In this document: in pieces, positions 14,900-24,935 of the stretch
How positions within the stretch are numbered: the first letter of the stretch is position 1
Layout of the letters: the number at the start of each line of letters is the position of its first letter
Source: Embleya scabrispora
GTDB lineage: Bacteria > Actinomycetota > Actinomycetes > Streptomycetales > Streptomycetaceae
NCBI RefSeq assembly: GCF_002024165.1
Contig: NZ_MWQN01000003.1
Location: 930,001-994,000 of the forward strand
DNA: 64,000 nucleotides
Direction of reading: 5' to 3'
The notes under the pieces: model-generated
The model's input: only the letters and a program-made list of their open reading frames with translations
What the model was told of the DNA's origin: nothing
Database searches by the model: none
Program-made: the position numbers and the translations under genes

Positions 14900-16770
14900 G
14901 CGGTCCCACCTCCGCGCTTGTCGTCGTCGACGATCTCGGCGTCGACGACCTCGTCCTCGTCGACGCCGGCCTCGGCCGAGGTGCCGCCCGCCGCACCGCC
15001 CGCGCCCGCCGCGCCCGGCTGGGCGTTCGCGTACATCGCGGTGCCCAGCTTCTGACCGACCGTGCTCACCCGCTCCGCCGCCTCGCGAATCGCGGCCGTG
15101 TCCTCGCCCGCGAGCGCCTCGCGCAGCGCGGTCAGCGCCGTCTCCACCTCGCCCTTGACGTCCGCCGGCACCCTGTCCCCGTTCTCCCCGAGGAACTTCT
15201 CGGTGCTGTAGACCAGTTGCTCGGCCTGGTTGCGGGTCTCCGCGGTCTCCCGCCGCTGGTGGTCCTCCTCCGCGTGCGCCTCCGCCTCGCGCATCATCCG
15301 GTCGATGTCGTCCTTGGGCAGACTGGAACCGCCGGTGATGGTCATCGACTGCTCCTTGCCCGTGCCCAGGTCCTTCGCGGACACGTGCACGATGCCGTTC
15401 GCGTCGATGTCGAAGATCACCTCGATCTGCGGCAGCCCGCGCGGCGCGGGCGGCAGGCCGGTCAGCTCGAACATGCCCAGCCGCTTGTTGTACGCGGCGA
15501 TCTCGCGCTCACCCTGGAACACCTGGATCTGCACCGACGGCTGGTTGTCGTCCGCCGTGGTGAAGATCTCCGAACGCTTGGTCGGGATCGTGGTGTTGCG
15601 CTCGATCAGCTTGGTCATGATGCCGCCCTTGGTCTCGATACCGAGGGACAGCGGGGTGACGTCCAACAGCAGGACGTCCTTGACCTCACCCTTCAACACA
15701 CCCGCCTGGAGCGCGGCACCGACGGCCACCACCTCGTCCGGGTTGACGCCCTTGTTCGGCTCCTTGCCGCCGGTCAGCTCCCGGACCAGCTCGCTCACGG
15801 CCGGCATCCGGGTCGACCCGCCGACCAGGACCACCTGATCGACCTCCTCGACCGAGATCCCCGCGTCGTCGATCGCCGCGTGGAACGGGGCCCGGCAGCG
15901 CTGGAGCAGGTCCGCCGTGAGCTGCTGGAACTGGGCCCGGGTCAGCTTCTCGTCCAGGTGCAGCGGGCCCTCGGGCGACGCGGTGATGTACGGCAGGTTG
16001 ATCGACGTCTCGGTGGCGCCGGACAACTCGACCTTGGCCTTCTCCGCCGCCTCCCGCAGCCGCTGTACGGCCATCTTGTCCTTGGACAGGTCGATCCCGT
16101 GCGCGTTCTTGAACTGCTTGACCAGGTGGTCCATCACCCGCTGGTCCCAGTCGTCGCCGCCGAGATGCGTATCACCGTGCGTGGCCTTGACCTCCACGAC
16201 CCCCTCGCCGATCTCCAGGAGCGACACATCGAACGTGCCGCCGCCCAGGTCGAACACGAGGATCATCTGGTCGCGCACCTTGTCCAGCCCGTACGCCAGC
16301 GCCGCCGCCGTCGGCTCGTTCACGATCCGCAACACCTGGAGGCCCGCGATCTCCCCGGCCTCCTTGGTGGCCTGCCGCTGGGCGTCGTCGAAGTACGCCG
16401 GCACCGTCACCACGGCGTCGGTGACCTTCTCGCCCAGATAGGCCTCGGCGTCGCGTTTGAGCTTCTGCAACACCCGCGCGGAGATCTCCTGGGCGGTGTA
16501 TCGCTTGCCGTCGATGTCGCCGGTCTCGGGAAAGTGCCAGGTGTTGTCGCCCATGTGCCGCTTCACGGACCGCGCGGTGCGCTCGACGTTGGTCACCGCC
16601 TGGCGTTTGGCCACTTCACCGACCAGGACCTCGCCGTTCTTCGCGAAGGCGACCACCGACGGTGTCGTCCGAGCCCCTTCCGCGTTCGCGATGACGGTGG
16701 GCTCACCGGCCTCCAGAACCGCGACCACCGAGTTCGTCGTACCGAGGTCGATACCAACCGGACGTGCCAT
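14896..16770 (-). CDS. dnaK: Hsp70 chaperone DnaK (probably a second copy)
   Basis: A 624-residue DnaK of full length. The ATPase domain (1-380) has [31 protein letters not shown] and [13 protein letters not shown]. The substrate domain (about 385-500) has [17 protein letters not shown] and [20 protein letters not shown]. The acidic tail ends [16 protein letters not shown] at 16770 begins the canonical [10 protein letters not shown]. No HAIR operator (CTTGAGT-N7-ACTCAAG) is visible upstream and no dnaJ or hspR follows, unlike the usual Streptomyces dnaK operon, so this looks like a paralogous operon with different control. Confidence 0.95.
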   Translation of the reverse strand: MARPVGIDLGTTNSVVAVLEAGEPTVIANAEGARTTPSVVAFAKNGEVLVGEVAKRQAVTNVERTARSVKRHMGDNTWHFPETGDIDGKRYTAQEISARVLQKLKRDAEAYLGEKVTDAVVTVPAYFDDAQRQATKEAGEIAGLQVLRIVNEPTAAALAYGLDKVRDQMILVFDLGGGTFDVSLLEIGEGVVEVKATHGDTHLGGDDWDQRVMDHLVKQFKNAHGIDLSKDKMAVQRLREAAEKAKVELSGATETSINLPYITASPEGPLHLDEKLTRAQFQQLTADLLQRCRAPFHAAIDDAGISVEEVDQVVLVGGSTRMPAVSELVRELTGGKEPNKGVNPDEVVAVGAALQAGVLKGEVKDVLLLDVTPLSLGIETKGGIMTKLIERNTTIPTKRSEIFTTADDNQPSVQIQVFQGEREIAAYNKRLGMFELTGLPPAPRGLPQIEVIFDIDANGIVHVSAKDLGTGKEQSMTITGGSSLPKDDIDRMMREAEAHAEEDHQRRETAETRNQAEQLVYSTEKFLGENGDRVPADVKGEVETALTALREALAGEDTAAIREAAERVSTVGQKLGTAMYANAQPGAAGAGGAAGGTSAEAGVDEDEVVDAEIVDDDKRGGGTA

Positions 16771-17262
16771 GGGGGGCTCCTCGACTGTCACGCGCGCCGA
16801 CGCCCCACCCACCCCGAACCCGACCGCCGAACGCTCGCACCTTCCGACCGCACGGATACCACTACTCCCTCATCATGACCCACCATCCCCACCTCAACCC
16901 ACCCCATGCGAACTACCACCCCGAACCCCCACAAACCCCGCACTCGGCTGCCGCGCACCCGATGGCGGGTATCCGACGGCTCCGCCACCGTGCGCGGCCG
17001 AGCCCGCACCCGCGGCGACGACCGCGCTGCGGCCCCGCGCCCGGGTCCGGCCGACCGCACGAGGCGGGCGCGCGGGCCAACTCGGTGGTGATGGGAGGTG
17101 GGGGTCGACATAATGTCGGGGCCAGGAGTTGCAGGGCGGCGAGTCGGTGTCGGGGCGGTCTTCGCGTGGGGCGAGGGGCGTGGGTCGGGTGTGGGGCCGG
17201 TGGGTGCTCCGTGGTCGATCGGGCATCGGTTTCATCGAGCGCCGTAGGCAAGGAGCGTCACC
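16771..17262. other. Divergent intergenic region dnaK / inositol monophosphatase
   Basis: These 492 bases hold no convincing gene. They must contain promoters for dnaK (minus) and for the phosphatase gene (plus). Stretches rich in CCACCCC near 16880-16940 are low-complexity. The clearest element is the inverted repeat at 17106-17118. Confidence 0.6.
17106..17118. promoter_or_regulatory. Inverted repeat overlapping a -10-like hexamer
   Basis: CGACATAATGTCG is a perfect 6+1+6 inverted repeat. CATAAT inside it resembles an actinobacterial -10 box directed toward the phosphatase gene about 145 bases downstream. A repressor bound here would block that promoter. The -35 match is poor, so this remains tentative. 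Confidence 0.4.
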
Positions 17263-18090
17263 GTGGTCTTCCCCCTCCCCCGTACGCTTGCGGCGCTGCG
17301 CGTCGCCCGAGAGGCCGCCCAGGTCATTCGCCGGGCCGGGCGACCTCGGCGGATCCGGCTCAAGTCGTCGTCCGCCGACCTGGTCACCGCGACCGATCTG
17401 CGCGTGGAGAAGCTGGTCCGGGCCTGGCTGGGCAGCCACTATCCACAGGACGCGGTGGTCGGCGAAGAGGGTGGCGGGCTGGCCGAGTTGGACCTGAACC
17501 GCCCGACCTGGTTCGTCGATCCGCTCGACGGCACCACGAATTTCGCGCACGGACTGCCGCACTACGCCTGCGCGATCGCGTTCTGGGACGGCGAACGACT
17601 CGCCCTGGGCGTGGTCGCGGACGCGACGCGACGTCGGACGTACTGGGCCGAGGCCGGGCGCGGCGCGTACGAGGGCCGCAAACGCCTGCACGTCTCGGAC
17701 ACCCGCACCCTGGGCCGCAGCGTGATCGCCACCGGCTTCCCGCCGTCCCGCGCGACCGACCCGGACAACAACCTGGCCGAGTTCCTGTCGGTGGTCAACG
17801 ACACCCGTGACGTGCGGCGGTTGGGCTGCGCCGGCATCGACCTGTCCTGGGTGGCCGCGAGCCGGCTCGACGCCTATTGGGAGCAGCGCTGCGGTCCGTG
17901 GGACTGGGCGCCCGGCGCGATCCTGGTCCGCGAGGCGGGCGGTCGGGCCACCACCTTCGAGGGCGACGACTGGAAGCCCGGCGACGGGGAGTTGGTCGCC
18001 TCCAACGGCGCCATCCACGACCGGCTGCTCGGCTCGTTCGCCGAGGCGAGAGCGGGCGCGGGTCTGCCGGCCCGCCCGATCGCGGCCTGA
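17263..18090 (+). CDS. Inositol monophosphatase family protein (SuhB-like)
   Basis: A 275-residue Mg-dependent phosphatase. Metal-binding motifs are VVGEEGGG (about residues 65-72), FVDPLDGTTNFAHGLP (about 85-100) and the C-terminal CGPWDWAPGAILVREAGG (about 210-227). It hydrolyses inositol-1-phosphate or a related sugar phosphate. GTG start at 17263 with AAGGAG seven bases upstream. It converges with the inositol operon and could feed free myo-inositol into it, but it has its own promoter and may act on other substrates such as histidinol phosphate or NADP. Confidence 0.9.
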   Translation: MVFPLPRTLAALRVAREAAQVIRRAGRPRRIRLKSSSADLVTATDLRVEKLVRAWLGSHYPQDAVVGEEGGGLAELDLNRPTWFVDPLDGTTNFAHGLPHYACAIAFWDGERLALGVVADATRRRTYWAEAGRGAYEGRKRLHVSDTRTLGRSVIATGFPPSRATDPDNNLAEFLSVVNDTRDVRRLGCAGIDLSWVAASRLDAYWEQRCGPWDWAPGAILVREAGGRATTFEGDDWKPGDGELVASNGAIHDRLLGSFAEARAGAGLPARPIAA

Positions 18091-18133
18091 TCGCGGCCCG
18101 TTCGCGGTGCGGACGCGGCCCGTTCGCGCCCGC

Positions 18134-18161
18134 GGCTCGGGTGGGGCGATCCACCCGAGCC
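18134..18161. terminator. Bidirectional hairpin between convergent phosphatase gene and iolD
   Basis: GGCTCGGGTGG pairs perfectly with CCACCCGAGCC (11 bp) around a 6-base loop. It lies 43 bases after the plus-strand stop and 17 bases after the minus-strand iolD stop. No T-run, as is usual in high-GC actinomycetes. Confidence 0.75.
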
Positions 18162-18178
18162 CGGCGACGCCGACCCGG

Positions 18179-20074
18179 TCAGTTTCGGGCCGCGCGTTCC
18201 GCTCTCGCCTCGTCCATGCGCCGGCGGGCCGCCGTCACTTCCGGGCGCGCGGAGAGTTCGGGGACGCCGACCTCCCACCACGCGCCCGATTCGGTCCAGT
18301 GGTTCGGGCTGGTCCGCACCACCACCACGGACGGCCGCCGCGACGCCCGAGCCGCCGCGTAGGCCTTCTCCAGGTCGGCCACCGTGTCGGCGGTGAACAC
18401 CTCGGCGCCCAACGCGGCGGCGTGCGCGGCGAAATCGACCCGGTGGTCGGCCGCGGCGCCCGGTCCCCGGCAGTCGGTGATCATGTTGTTGAACGGCGCC
18501 GCCCCCTGCCCCTCCTGCAGCCGCGCGATCACCGCGTAGCCGCCGTTGTCGCAGACCACCGCGACGAACCGGTGTCCGGACAACACCGCCGAGTACACCT
18601 CGGAGTTGAGCATCAGGTACGAGCCGTCGCCCAGGAGCGTGGTGACCACCCCCTCGGGCCGCGCCATCGCCGCACCCCACGCGCCGGCGATCTCGTAGCC
18701 CATGCAGGAGAACCCGTACTCGACGTCCATCGTCGGCGCCCCGACGGGCCCCACCGACCGCCAGCCGCCCACCAGTTCGCCCGGCAGCCCACCGGCGGCG
18801 GTGAGCACGTAGTCCGCAGGCCCGGCCAACCGGTTGACCACGCCCACGACCTGCGCGTACGTCGGCGGTTCCGCCGGGTCGCCCGGCGCGCGCAGTGCGT
18901 CGATCGTGTCGTCCCAGGCCCGGCGTTCGCTCGCGGCGCGCGCGGTCCAGGCCGGGTCCGGGCGCCAGTCGCCCAGCAGCGGGGTCAGTTCGCGCAGCGC
19001 CTCGCGCGCGTCTCCCGTCACCGGCGTCGCTCCGCGCTTGACCGCGTCGAACCGGGCCGCGTTGATCGACACCAGGCGCGCGTCGGCGGCGAAGACCGTC
19101 CAGGACGCGGTGGTGAAGTCCTGGAGTCGGGTGCCCACGGCCAGGATCAGATCCGCGTCGGCCGCGAGCGCGTTCGCCGAGGCGGATCCGGTGATGCCCA
19201 ACGGCCCGGCGTGCAGCGGGTGTTCGTGCGGCAGCAGGGTGCGCCCCGCGACCGTCTCGGCGAACGGGACACCGTACGCCTCGGCGAGCGCCAGCACCTC
19301 CGCCGCCGCGTCCGCGTACCGCACCCCGCCGCCCACCACCAGCAACGGCCGGGCGGCGGCCCGCAGCAGTGCCGCCGCGTCCGCCAGTTCGGCCAGATCC
19401 GGCCGCGGGCGTACCGGCCGGTGCAGCCGGGGCGCGAACATCGCGAGCGGGAAGTCGTACGCCTGCGCCTGCACGTCCTGCGGCAGCGCCAGTGTGACCG
19501 GCCCGCAGTCGGCGGGGTCCGTGAGCGCCCGGGCCACCTGCGGCAGCGTGGCGATCAACTGCTCCGGCCGGGTGATCCGGTCCCAGTAGCGACTGACCGA
19601 GCGGAACGCGTCGTTGACCGTGCCGCTCGGGTCGTGGAAGTGCTCGACCTGTTGCAGTACCGGGTCCGGCGCCCGGCTCGCGAAGGTGTCCCCGACCAGG
19701 AGCAGCAACGGCAGCCGATTGGCGTGCGCCACACCCGCCGCGGTGACCATGTTCAGCGCGCCGGGCCCGATCGAGGAGGTCGCGATCATCACCTGTCGGC
19801 GCTGCGTCGCCCGCGCGTAGCCGACCGCCGCGAGCGCCATGCCCTGTTCGTTCTGGCCGCGCCACACCGGGAGTTGCCCGCCCGCCTCGTGCAGCGCGTC
19901 GCCGAGGCCCAGCACGTTGCCGTGGCCGAAGATGGCGAACACACCCGGGAACAGCGGCACTCGGCGACCGTCGACGAGTTCGCTCCCCTGGGCGATCAGC
20001 CAGCGGACGAGAGCCTGGGCGGTGGTCAGCCGCACGGTGGCACCGGCCGTCCTCGTCGAAGTCGTCGAAGTCAT
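18179..20074 (-). CDS. iolD: 3D-(3,5/4)-trihydroxycyclohexane-1,2-dione hydrolase
   Basis: A 631-residue thiamine-diphosphate enzyme of inositol catabolism that opens the ring of the diketo intermediate to 5-deoxy-glucuronate. Seen motifs: LFPGVFAIFGHGNVLGLGDA near the N-terminus, ATSSIGPGALNMVTAAG, and the ThDP/Mg motif GDGSYLMLNSEVYSAV (about 505-520). ATG at 20074 has GGAGGAATCCG before it and overlaps iolB by ATGA. Last gene of the transport-iolC-aldolase-iolB-iolD operon. Confidence 0.95.
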   Translation of the reverse strand: MTSTTSTRTAGATVRLTTAQALVRWLIAQGSELVDGRRVPLFPGVFAIFGHGNVLGLGDALHEAGGQLPVWRGQNEQGMALAAVGYARATQRRQVMIATSSIGPGALNMVTAAGVAHANRLPLLLLVGDTFASRAPDPVLQQVEHFHDPSGTVNDAFRSVSRYWDRITRPEQLIATLPQVARALTDPADCGPVTLALPQDVQAQAYDFPLAMFAPRLHRPVRPRPDLAELADAAALLRAAARPLLVVGGGVRYADAAAEVLALAEAYGVPFAETVAGRTLLPHEHPLHAGPLGITGSASANALAADADLILAVGTRLQDFTTASWTVFAADARLVSINAARFDAVKRGATPVTGDAREALRELTPLLGDWRPDPAWTARAASERRAWDDTIDALRAPGDPAEPPTYAQVVGVVNRLAGPADYVLTAAGGLPGELVGGWRSVGPVGAPTMDVEYGFSCMGYEIAGAWGAAMARPEGVVTTLLGDGSYLMLNSEVYSAVLSGHRFVAVVCDNGGYAVIARLQEGQGAAPFNNMITDCRGPGAAADHRVDFAAHAAALGAEVFTADTVADLEKAYAAARASRRPSVVVVRTSPNHWTESGAWWEVGVPELSARPEVTAARRRMDEARAERAARN

Positions 20075-20973
20075 CGGATTCCTCCGTCGGGGGCGGGCGG
20101 CGAGGTGAGCGGGCAGCGCGGGTCGACCGGCTGTCCGGCCCAGCTGTCCCGTACCCAGTGGTGGGCGGGGTCGTCGCAGGCGAGCATCGCGCGTTCGGCG
20201 GCGGGTCCGGCCATCACGTTCAGGTAGTAGAGGTGGTGTCCCGGAGTGGCCACGCACGGGCCGTGGTAGCCGCGCGGGACCAGGAAGACGTCACCGTCGC
20301 GCACCGTCACGGTCTCGTCGATCGAGCCGTCGGCGGTGTACGTGCGGTGCAGCCCGAAACCCTCCCGGTCGGGGGTGCGTCCGTCCCGGCCGGCCACCCG
20401 GAAGAAGTAGATCTCCTCGTTGACGACCTCGTGCGCGCTCGCCTCGTCGTGCTTGTGCGGCGGGAAGGACGACCAGTTGCCGTCCGGGGTCAGGATCTCG
20501 CAGACCACCAGCTTGTCCGCGTCGAACGCGTCGGGCGTGAGCAGGTTGTTCGCCTGCCGGGTGGCCCGACCGGCGCCGCGCACCTCGACCGGCACGCCGG
20601 CGGCCGGCCCGTACGCGGGATCCAGCCGCCGGGTCGCCCGCGCCGACGCCAACGCCACCTCGCACCCGTGCGCCGCGCTCAGCCGCAATTCCGCGTCGCG
20701 CGGGACGTACGCGAAGTCCGGCACGGCGGTGAACACCGACTCGCGACCGGCCAGTTCGAACCTGCGACCCTCGGTCTCCACGGTCAGACCGCCGGCCAGC
20801 GGGATCACCGCGACCTCGTGGTCCCCGGTGGCCAGCACCCGCCGGCCGCCCGGCGGCAGGTGGATCACCCGCAGGCCGCTGTAGCGCCAGCCCGCCAGTT
20901 CGGGCGTGATCAGCAGCGGGTCGTCGGCCCCGCCCGCCGTGCCCCAGGGGTGGAACAGTCGCGGATCGCTCAT
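20071..20973 (-). CDS. iolB: 5-deoxy-glucuronate isomerase
   Basis: A 300-residue double-cupin enzyme that converts 5-deoxy-glucuronate to 2-deoxy-5-keto-gluconate. The second cupin has SSFPPHKHDEA and VNEEIYFFRVAG, with metal-binding His and Glu, then FLVPRGYHGPCVATPGHHLY. ATG at 20973 overlaps the aldolase stop, and its stop overlaps iolD. Length and motifs are those of full IolB. Confidence 0.95.
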   Translation of the reverse strand: MSDPRLFHPWGTAGGADDPLLITPELAGWRYSGLRVIHLPPGGRRVLATGDHEVAVIPLAGGLTVETEGRRFELAGRESVFTAVPDFAYVPRDAELRLSAAHGCEVALASARATRRLDPAYGPAAGVPVEVRGAGRATRQANNLLTPDAFDADKLVVCEILTPDGNWSSFPPHKHDEASAHEVVNEEIYFFRVAGRDGRTPDREGFGLHRTYTADGSIDETVTVRDGDVFLVPRGYHGPCVATPGHHLYYLNVMAGPAAERAMLACDDPAHHWVRDSWAGQPVDPRCPLTSPPAPDGGIR

Positions 20974-21887
20974 ACGATCACCTCCGCCGCGCGCGGATTG
21001 GCCGCGCGCAGGACCCGCGCGGCGGCGTCCACCGCGCCGCGCACGTCCCCGTCGGCCGGATACAGCAGCGCCCGGCCCACCACCAGGCCGCGCACCGCCG
21101 GTTGCGCGAGCGCCCGGCCCCACGAGGACAGGTCGGCCCGCGGATCGGCGGACGGCACCCCGCCCAGCACCACGGTCGGCAGGGTCGTGGCGCCGGCCAC
21201 CTTGTCCGGCTCGTCGGTCGCGGGCAGCTTCAGCCAGGTGTAGGCCGAGGTCGTGCCCAGCGCGGAGGCGACCGTCACCGCCCGCACGTTGGCCTCGGTC
21301 GAGCGGTCCAGGACCAGCCGCCCGGACGTGTCGCGCCGATACGGCAGCGGTTCGATCATCGCCCGGATCCCCCGGCCGGCCAGCTCGCTCACCGCTCGTG
21401 CGCAGCCCTCCAGGGTGGGTATCGTGCCGGCGTCGGCGTCCACGATGCGCAGCAACATCTTGCCGCCGTCGAGCCGGTAGCGGTCGATGGCCTCGGCGTC
21501 GTATCCGGTGAACCGGTCGTCGATCTCCCAGGACGCGCCGGCCAGGCCGCCCCGGTTCATCGACCCGATCACCACCTTGTCCTCGAGGACGCCCAGGAGC
21601 AGCAGTTCCTCGATCACGTCGGGTGTGCCCAACACACCGTCCACGTCGGGGTGTTCCAGGGCGGTGACCAGACGGTCCAGGAGGTCGCGCCGGTCGGCCA
21701 TGGCGAGCGCGTCGCCGCCCACCCCCAGCGAGCCGCGTCCGGGGTGGTCGGCGGCGACCAGGAAGAGCGTGCCGTGCGGGGAGAGCAGGTTCGGTCGGCG
21801 ACGGCGCTCGTCGTACGCGGCGAGAACCGCGTCGGGCCGGTGCGCCCGGGTCGCGAGCAGGGTGTTCCAGTCGTGGTCGCTGATCAC
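20970..21887 (-). CDS. Cgl0158-type (DeoC/LacD-fold) aldolase of the inositol operon
   Basis: A 305-residue TIM-barrel protein beginning (GTG at 21887) [20 protein letters not shown] and containing LFLVAADHPGRGSLGVG, TPDVIEELLLLGVLEDKVVIG and TWLKLPATDEPDKVAGATT, where the Lys-containing LKLP strand is a candidate Schiff-base site. Actinobacterial iol clusters carry this family. It sits between iolB and iolC, exactly where the IolJ-type aldolase step (cleavage of 2-deoxy-5-keto-gluconate 6-phosphate) is needed and no classical class II IolJ is present, so I infer that role. Overlaps both neighbours by ATGA/GTGA. Confidence 0.82.
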   Translation of the reverse strand: MISDHDWNTLLATRAHRPDAVLAAYDERRRRPNLLSPHGTLFLVAADHPGRGSLGVGGDALAMADRRDLLDRLVTALEHPDVDGVLGTPDVIEELLLLGVLEDKVVIGSMNRGGLAGASWEIDDRFTGYDAEAIDRYRLDGGKMLLRIVDADAGTIPTLEGCARAVSELAGRGIRAMIEPLPYRRDTSGRLVLDRSTEANVRAVTVASALGTTSAYTWLKLPATDEPDKVAGATTLPTVVLGGVPSADPRADLSSWGRALAQPAVRGLVVGRALLYPADGDVRGAVDAAARVLRAANPRAAEVIV

Positions 21888-22936
21888 GTTCGGGTCTCCA
21901 ACATCGGGTGGTTCACGATCGGGTGGTTCGCATTCGCTTGATGTGCGGTCAGCAGTTCCGCTATCTCCGCCGGCGTCGGCATCGCGTCCGCGCACGCGAG
22001 CCGCCCCGCCACCAGCGCCCCGGCGGCGTTGGCGCATTCGGCGATCCGCACCGGATCCCACCCGGACAGCAGACCGTGCACGAGCGCGCCCCCGAACGCG
22101 TCGCCCGCACCGAGCCCGCACACCACCTCGACCCGGCGCGGCGCCACCGTGTGGCTGCCCTCGGCGGTGGCCACCAGGACACCCTCGGCGCCCTTCTTGA
22201 CCAGGGCCAGCCGCACCCCCCGAGCCAGCAACCGCCGCGCGGCCTCGTCCGGATCGGCCGTGCCGACCGCGATCTCCACCTCGGCCCGATTGCCCACCAC
22301 CACGGTGGCCTCGTCGACGAGCGCGCCGATGTGCCGCGAGGCGGTGTCCCGGTCCGGCCAGAACATCGGCCGATAGTCGAGGTCGAGCACGGTGTGCTCG
22401 CGCCGACCGCGCGCGGCCAGCATCCGCAGGTGTGTGCCGCGTGAGGTCTCCACGCTGGCGCCGGTCCCGGTCACCCACAACACCGGGACCCGGCGAACCA
22501 GATCCCACGGCACGTCCGCGTCGGTGAGCGTGAGATCGGGCGCGGTCGGCAGCCGGTAGAACAGCAGCGGCGGATCCTCCGGCGGATCGAGCGCGCAGAA
22601 CACCACCGGGGTCAACAGCCGTTCGTGCGTGGACACCCAGGCGGGATCGACACCGAACCCGGTCAGCGCGTCGCGGACGAAGGTGCCGAACGGATCCGCG
22701 CCGACCTTGGTCAACACCGCCGATCGACGGCCGAGCCGGGCCGCGGCGACCGCCACGTTGGTCGCGGTGCCGCCCAGGAACCGGGCGAAGGTCTCGACCC
22801 GGTCGAGCGGGACCCCGCTCTGCTGCGGGTACAGGTCCACCCCTACCCGTCCGACGGTCAGCACCTCGGGCTCTCCGGTGAAAGGCCCGCCGCGCTCCGG
22901 CTCCGCCGTGGGCCCGGTCATGCCCGCACCCGTCAT
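21884..22936 (-). CDS. iolC: 5-dehydro-2-deoxygluconokinase
   Basis: A 350-residue PfkB-family sugar kinase that phosphorylates 2-deoxy-5-keto-gluconate. PfkB motifs: [20 protein letters not shown] (signature 1, about residues 48-67) and [20 protein letters not shown] (signature 2, catalytic Asp in GAGD, about 280-300). ATG at 22936 overlaps the ABC ATPase stop. The start is slightly uncertain because a second ATG lies 15 bases later. Identity as IolC rather than another PfkB kinase follows from its operon. Confidence 0.92.
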   Translation of the reverse strand: MTGAGMTGPTAEPERGGPFTGEPEVLTVGRVGVDLYPQQSGVPLDRVETFARFLGGTATNVAVAAARLGRRSAVLTKVGADPFGTFVRDALTGFGVDPAWVSTHERLLTPVVFCALDPPEDPPLLFYRLPTAPDLTLTDADVPWDLVRRVPVLWVTGTGASVETSRGTHLRMLAARGRREHTVLDLDYRPMFWPDRDTASRHIGALVDEATVVVGNRAEVEIAVGTADPDEAARRLLARGVRLALVKKGAEGVLVATAEGSHTVAPRRVEVVCGLGAGDAFGGALVHGLLSGWDPVRIAECANAAGALVAGRLACADAMPTPAEIAELLTAHQANANHPIVNHPMLETRT

Positions 22937-23808
22937 GCCTTGGCCCCCGAATGCAACTCGTGGGCCAGCGCTTCCAGTTCGGCGCCGCCCGCCATCTGCC
23001 GGGTGAGTTCGGCCAGGGTGATCTCGTCCTTGGTGTAACTGCCCTGGCTGCGCCCGCGGTTGAGCAGGAGGAATCGATCCCCGACCGGGTGCGCGTGATG
23101 GGGGTTGTGCGTGATGAACACGACGCCCAAACCACGATCGCGCGCCCGGGCGATGTAGCGCAGCACCGTTCCGGCCTGCTTGACGCCGAGCGCGGCGGTG
23201 GGCTCGTCCAGGATCAGCACCTTGGCGCCGAAGTGCACGGCCCGGGCGATCGCCACACACTGCCGTTCGCCGCCGGAGAGCGTACCCACCGGCTGCTCCA
23301 CGTCCCGCAGGTCGATGCCCATGTCGAGCAGCGCCCGGCGTGCGGTGTCGCGCGCCCGCGCGATGTCGAGCCGGGCGAACGGCCCACGTCCCTTTCGGGG
23401 TTCGGAGCCGAGGAAGAAGTTGCGCCACACGCTCATCAACGGCACCACGGCCAGGTCCTGGTAGACCGTGGCGATCCCCCGGTCCAGCGCCTGGCGGGGC
23501 GAGTGGAAGCGCACCGGCGCGCCCTCGACGAGGTATTCGCCGCTGTCGTTGCCGTGTACGCCGGCCAGGATCTTGATGAACGTCGACTTGCCCGCGCCGT
23601 TGTCCCCCAGGACACACGTCACCTCGCCGGCGTCGACCGAGGTGGACACGTCGTCGAGTGCGATCACATTGCCGAACCGCTTTCCCACACCGCGCAGTTC
23701 GAGCAGGTGCCCGGCCCGGGCGCCGGCTCGGGTGGCACCCGCACCGGGCCGGGCGCAGGCGTCCGGTCCGGCGCCGGTCGGCCGGGGTTCGGGAGTGGTG
23801 TTCGTCAT
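22933..23808 (-). CDS. Sugar (inositol) ABC transporter ATP-binding protein
   Basis: A 291-residue ATPase with Walker [13 protein letters not shown]-loop [13 protein letters not shown], signature [10 protein letters not shown] and Walker [16 protein letters not shown]. It has a single nucleotide-binding domain, as in FrcA-type carriers, rather than the fused double domain of RbsA. A 30-residue Pro/Ala/Gly leader precedes the domain. Coupled by ATGA overlaps to permease and iolC. Energises uptake of myo-inositol, inferred from the operon. Confidence 0.93.
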   Translation of the reverse strand: MTNTTPEPRPTGAGPDACARPGAGATRAGARAGHLLELRGVGKRFGNVIALDDVSTSVDAGEVTCVLGDNGAGKSTFIKILAGVHGNDSGEYLVEGAPVRFHSPRQALDRGIATVYQDLAVVPLMSVWRNFFLGSEPRKGRGPFARLDIARARDTARRALLDMGIDLRDVEQPVGTLSGGERQCVAIARAVHFGAKVLILDEPTAALGVKQAGTVLRYIARARDRGLGVVFITHNPHHAHPVGDRFLLLNRGRSQGSYTKDEITLAELTRQMAGGAELEALAHELHSGAKA

Positions 23809-24935
23809 CGGCGGGGCCTTTCCGCGCGGCGTCGGAAGGAGTTGTTGACCAGCACGGCGGCGAGCAGCATCACGCCGAGGAAGAGCTGGAACCAGTCGCT
23901 GTTCCACTTCGCGTACACGATGCCCTGCCGGGCCATGCCGAAGATCAACGCGCCCAGGGCGGCGCCGATCGCCGACCCGTAGCCGCCGGTGAGCAGGCAT
24001 CCACCGATCACCGCCGCGATGATGTACTGGAATTCGAGCCCGATGCCCTGATTGGCCTGGACCGAGGTGTAGCGCAGGATGTTGATCGAGCCGACCAGCC
24101 AGCCGGCCGCGGCGGTGGTCATGAACAGCACGATCTTGGTCCGGTCCACCGGGACGCCGACATTGCGCGCGCTCACCGGAGCGCCGCCGACGGCGTAGAT
24201 CCAGTTGCCGAATCGGGTCCGGGCCAGCACCCACGTGGCCAGCGCGGCCAACAGCAGCCACCACAACACGGAGACCTGGATCTCGGTGCCGGCCACGGCC
24301 ATCGTCGAGGCGAAGAACCGCCCGGCCGACTCGTAGCCGTCGGTGGCCCGCATCCCGCTGACCTGGACGCTGTTCGTCACATGCCGGGTGACCCCGAGGT
24401 TGAGGCCCTGGAGGGCCAGGAACGTGCCGAGCGTGATGATGAAGCTGGGCAGTCCGGTACGCACCACCAGCCAGCCGTTCAGGGCGCCGACGGCGAGGGC
24501 GAAGAGCAGGGACACCGCGAGCGCCGGCCAGACGGACCAGCCCGCGCGGGTGGCGAGCATGGCGGTGATCAGCGCGGTCGAGGCGGTCATCACCCCGGCG
24601 GACAGGTCGAATTCGCCGCCGATCATCAGCAGGGCGACGGCGACCGCCATGATCCCCAAAGTGGCCGAGTCGTCCAGCCAGGTCGCCGCGCCGGCGGCGG
24701 TGAAGAAGCCGTCGGCGACGACCGAGAAGAACACCATGACCAGCACGGCGCCGATCAGCGAACCCAACTCCGGCCGCACGAGCAGTCGGTGGGCCAGACC
24801 CCCCGGCGACACCCGCTCGTCGCCGGCGCGCGCGGGTCCGGGCGCCTCGGTGCCGGCGCCGCCGCCGGTCTGTGCGGGCGGCGCGGGGGTGGGCGAAGGG
24901 GTGGGCGCGGGCTTCGGCGGTGGAGTCGTGGTCAT
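23805..24935 (-). CDS. Sugar (inositol) ABC transporter permease
   Basis: A 376-residue BPD_transp_2/RbsC-family permease with roughly 9-10 hydrophobic segments. It has the family motif [19 protein letters not shown] and the loop motif [21 protein letters not shown]. The first 45 residues are a Pro/Thr-rich cytoplasmic tail. ATG at 24935 overlaps the binding-protein stop. Works with the lipoprotein encoded upstream and the ATPase downstream. Confidence 0.94.
   Translation of the reverse strand: MTTTPPPKPAPTPSPTPAPPAQTGGGAGTEAPGPARAGDERVSPGGLAHRLLVRPELGSLIGAVLVMVFFSVVADGFFTAAGAATWLDDSATLGIMAVAVALLMIGGEFDLSAGVMTASTALITAMLATRAGWSVWPALAVSLLFALAVGALNGWLVVRTGLPSFIITLGTFLALQGLNLGVTRHVTNSVQVSGMRATDGYESAGRFFASTMAVAGTEIQVSVLWWLLLAALATWVLARTRFGNWIYAVGGAPVSARNVGVPVDRTKIVLFMTTAAAGWLVGSINILRYTSVQANQGIGLEFQYIIAAVIGGCLLTGGYGSAIGAALGALIFGMARQGIVYAKWNSDWFQLFLGVMLLAAVLVNNSFRRRAERPRR

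Noticed and set aside
16771..16900. HspR (HAIR) operator upstream of dnaK
   Set aside because: No CTTGAGT-N7-ACTCAAG or near match is present.
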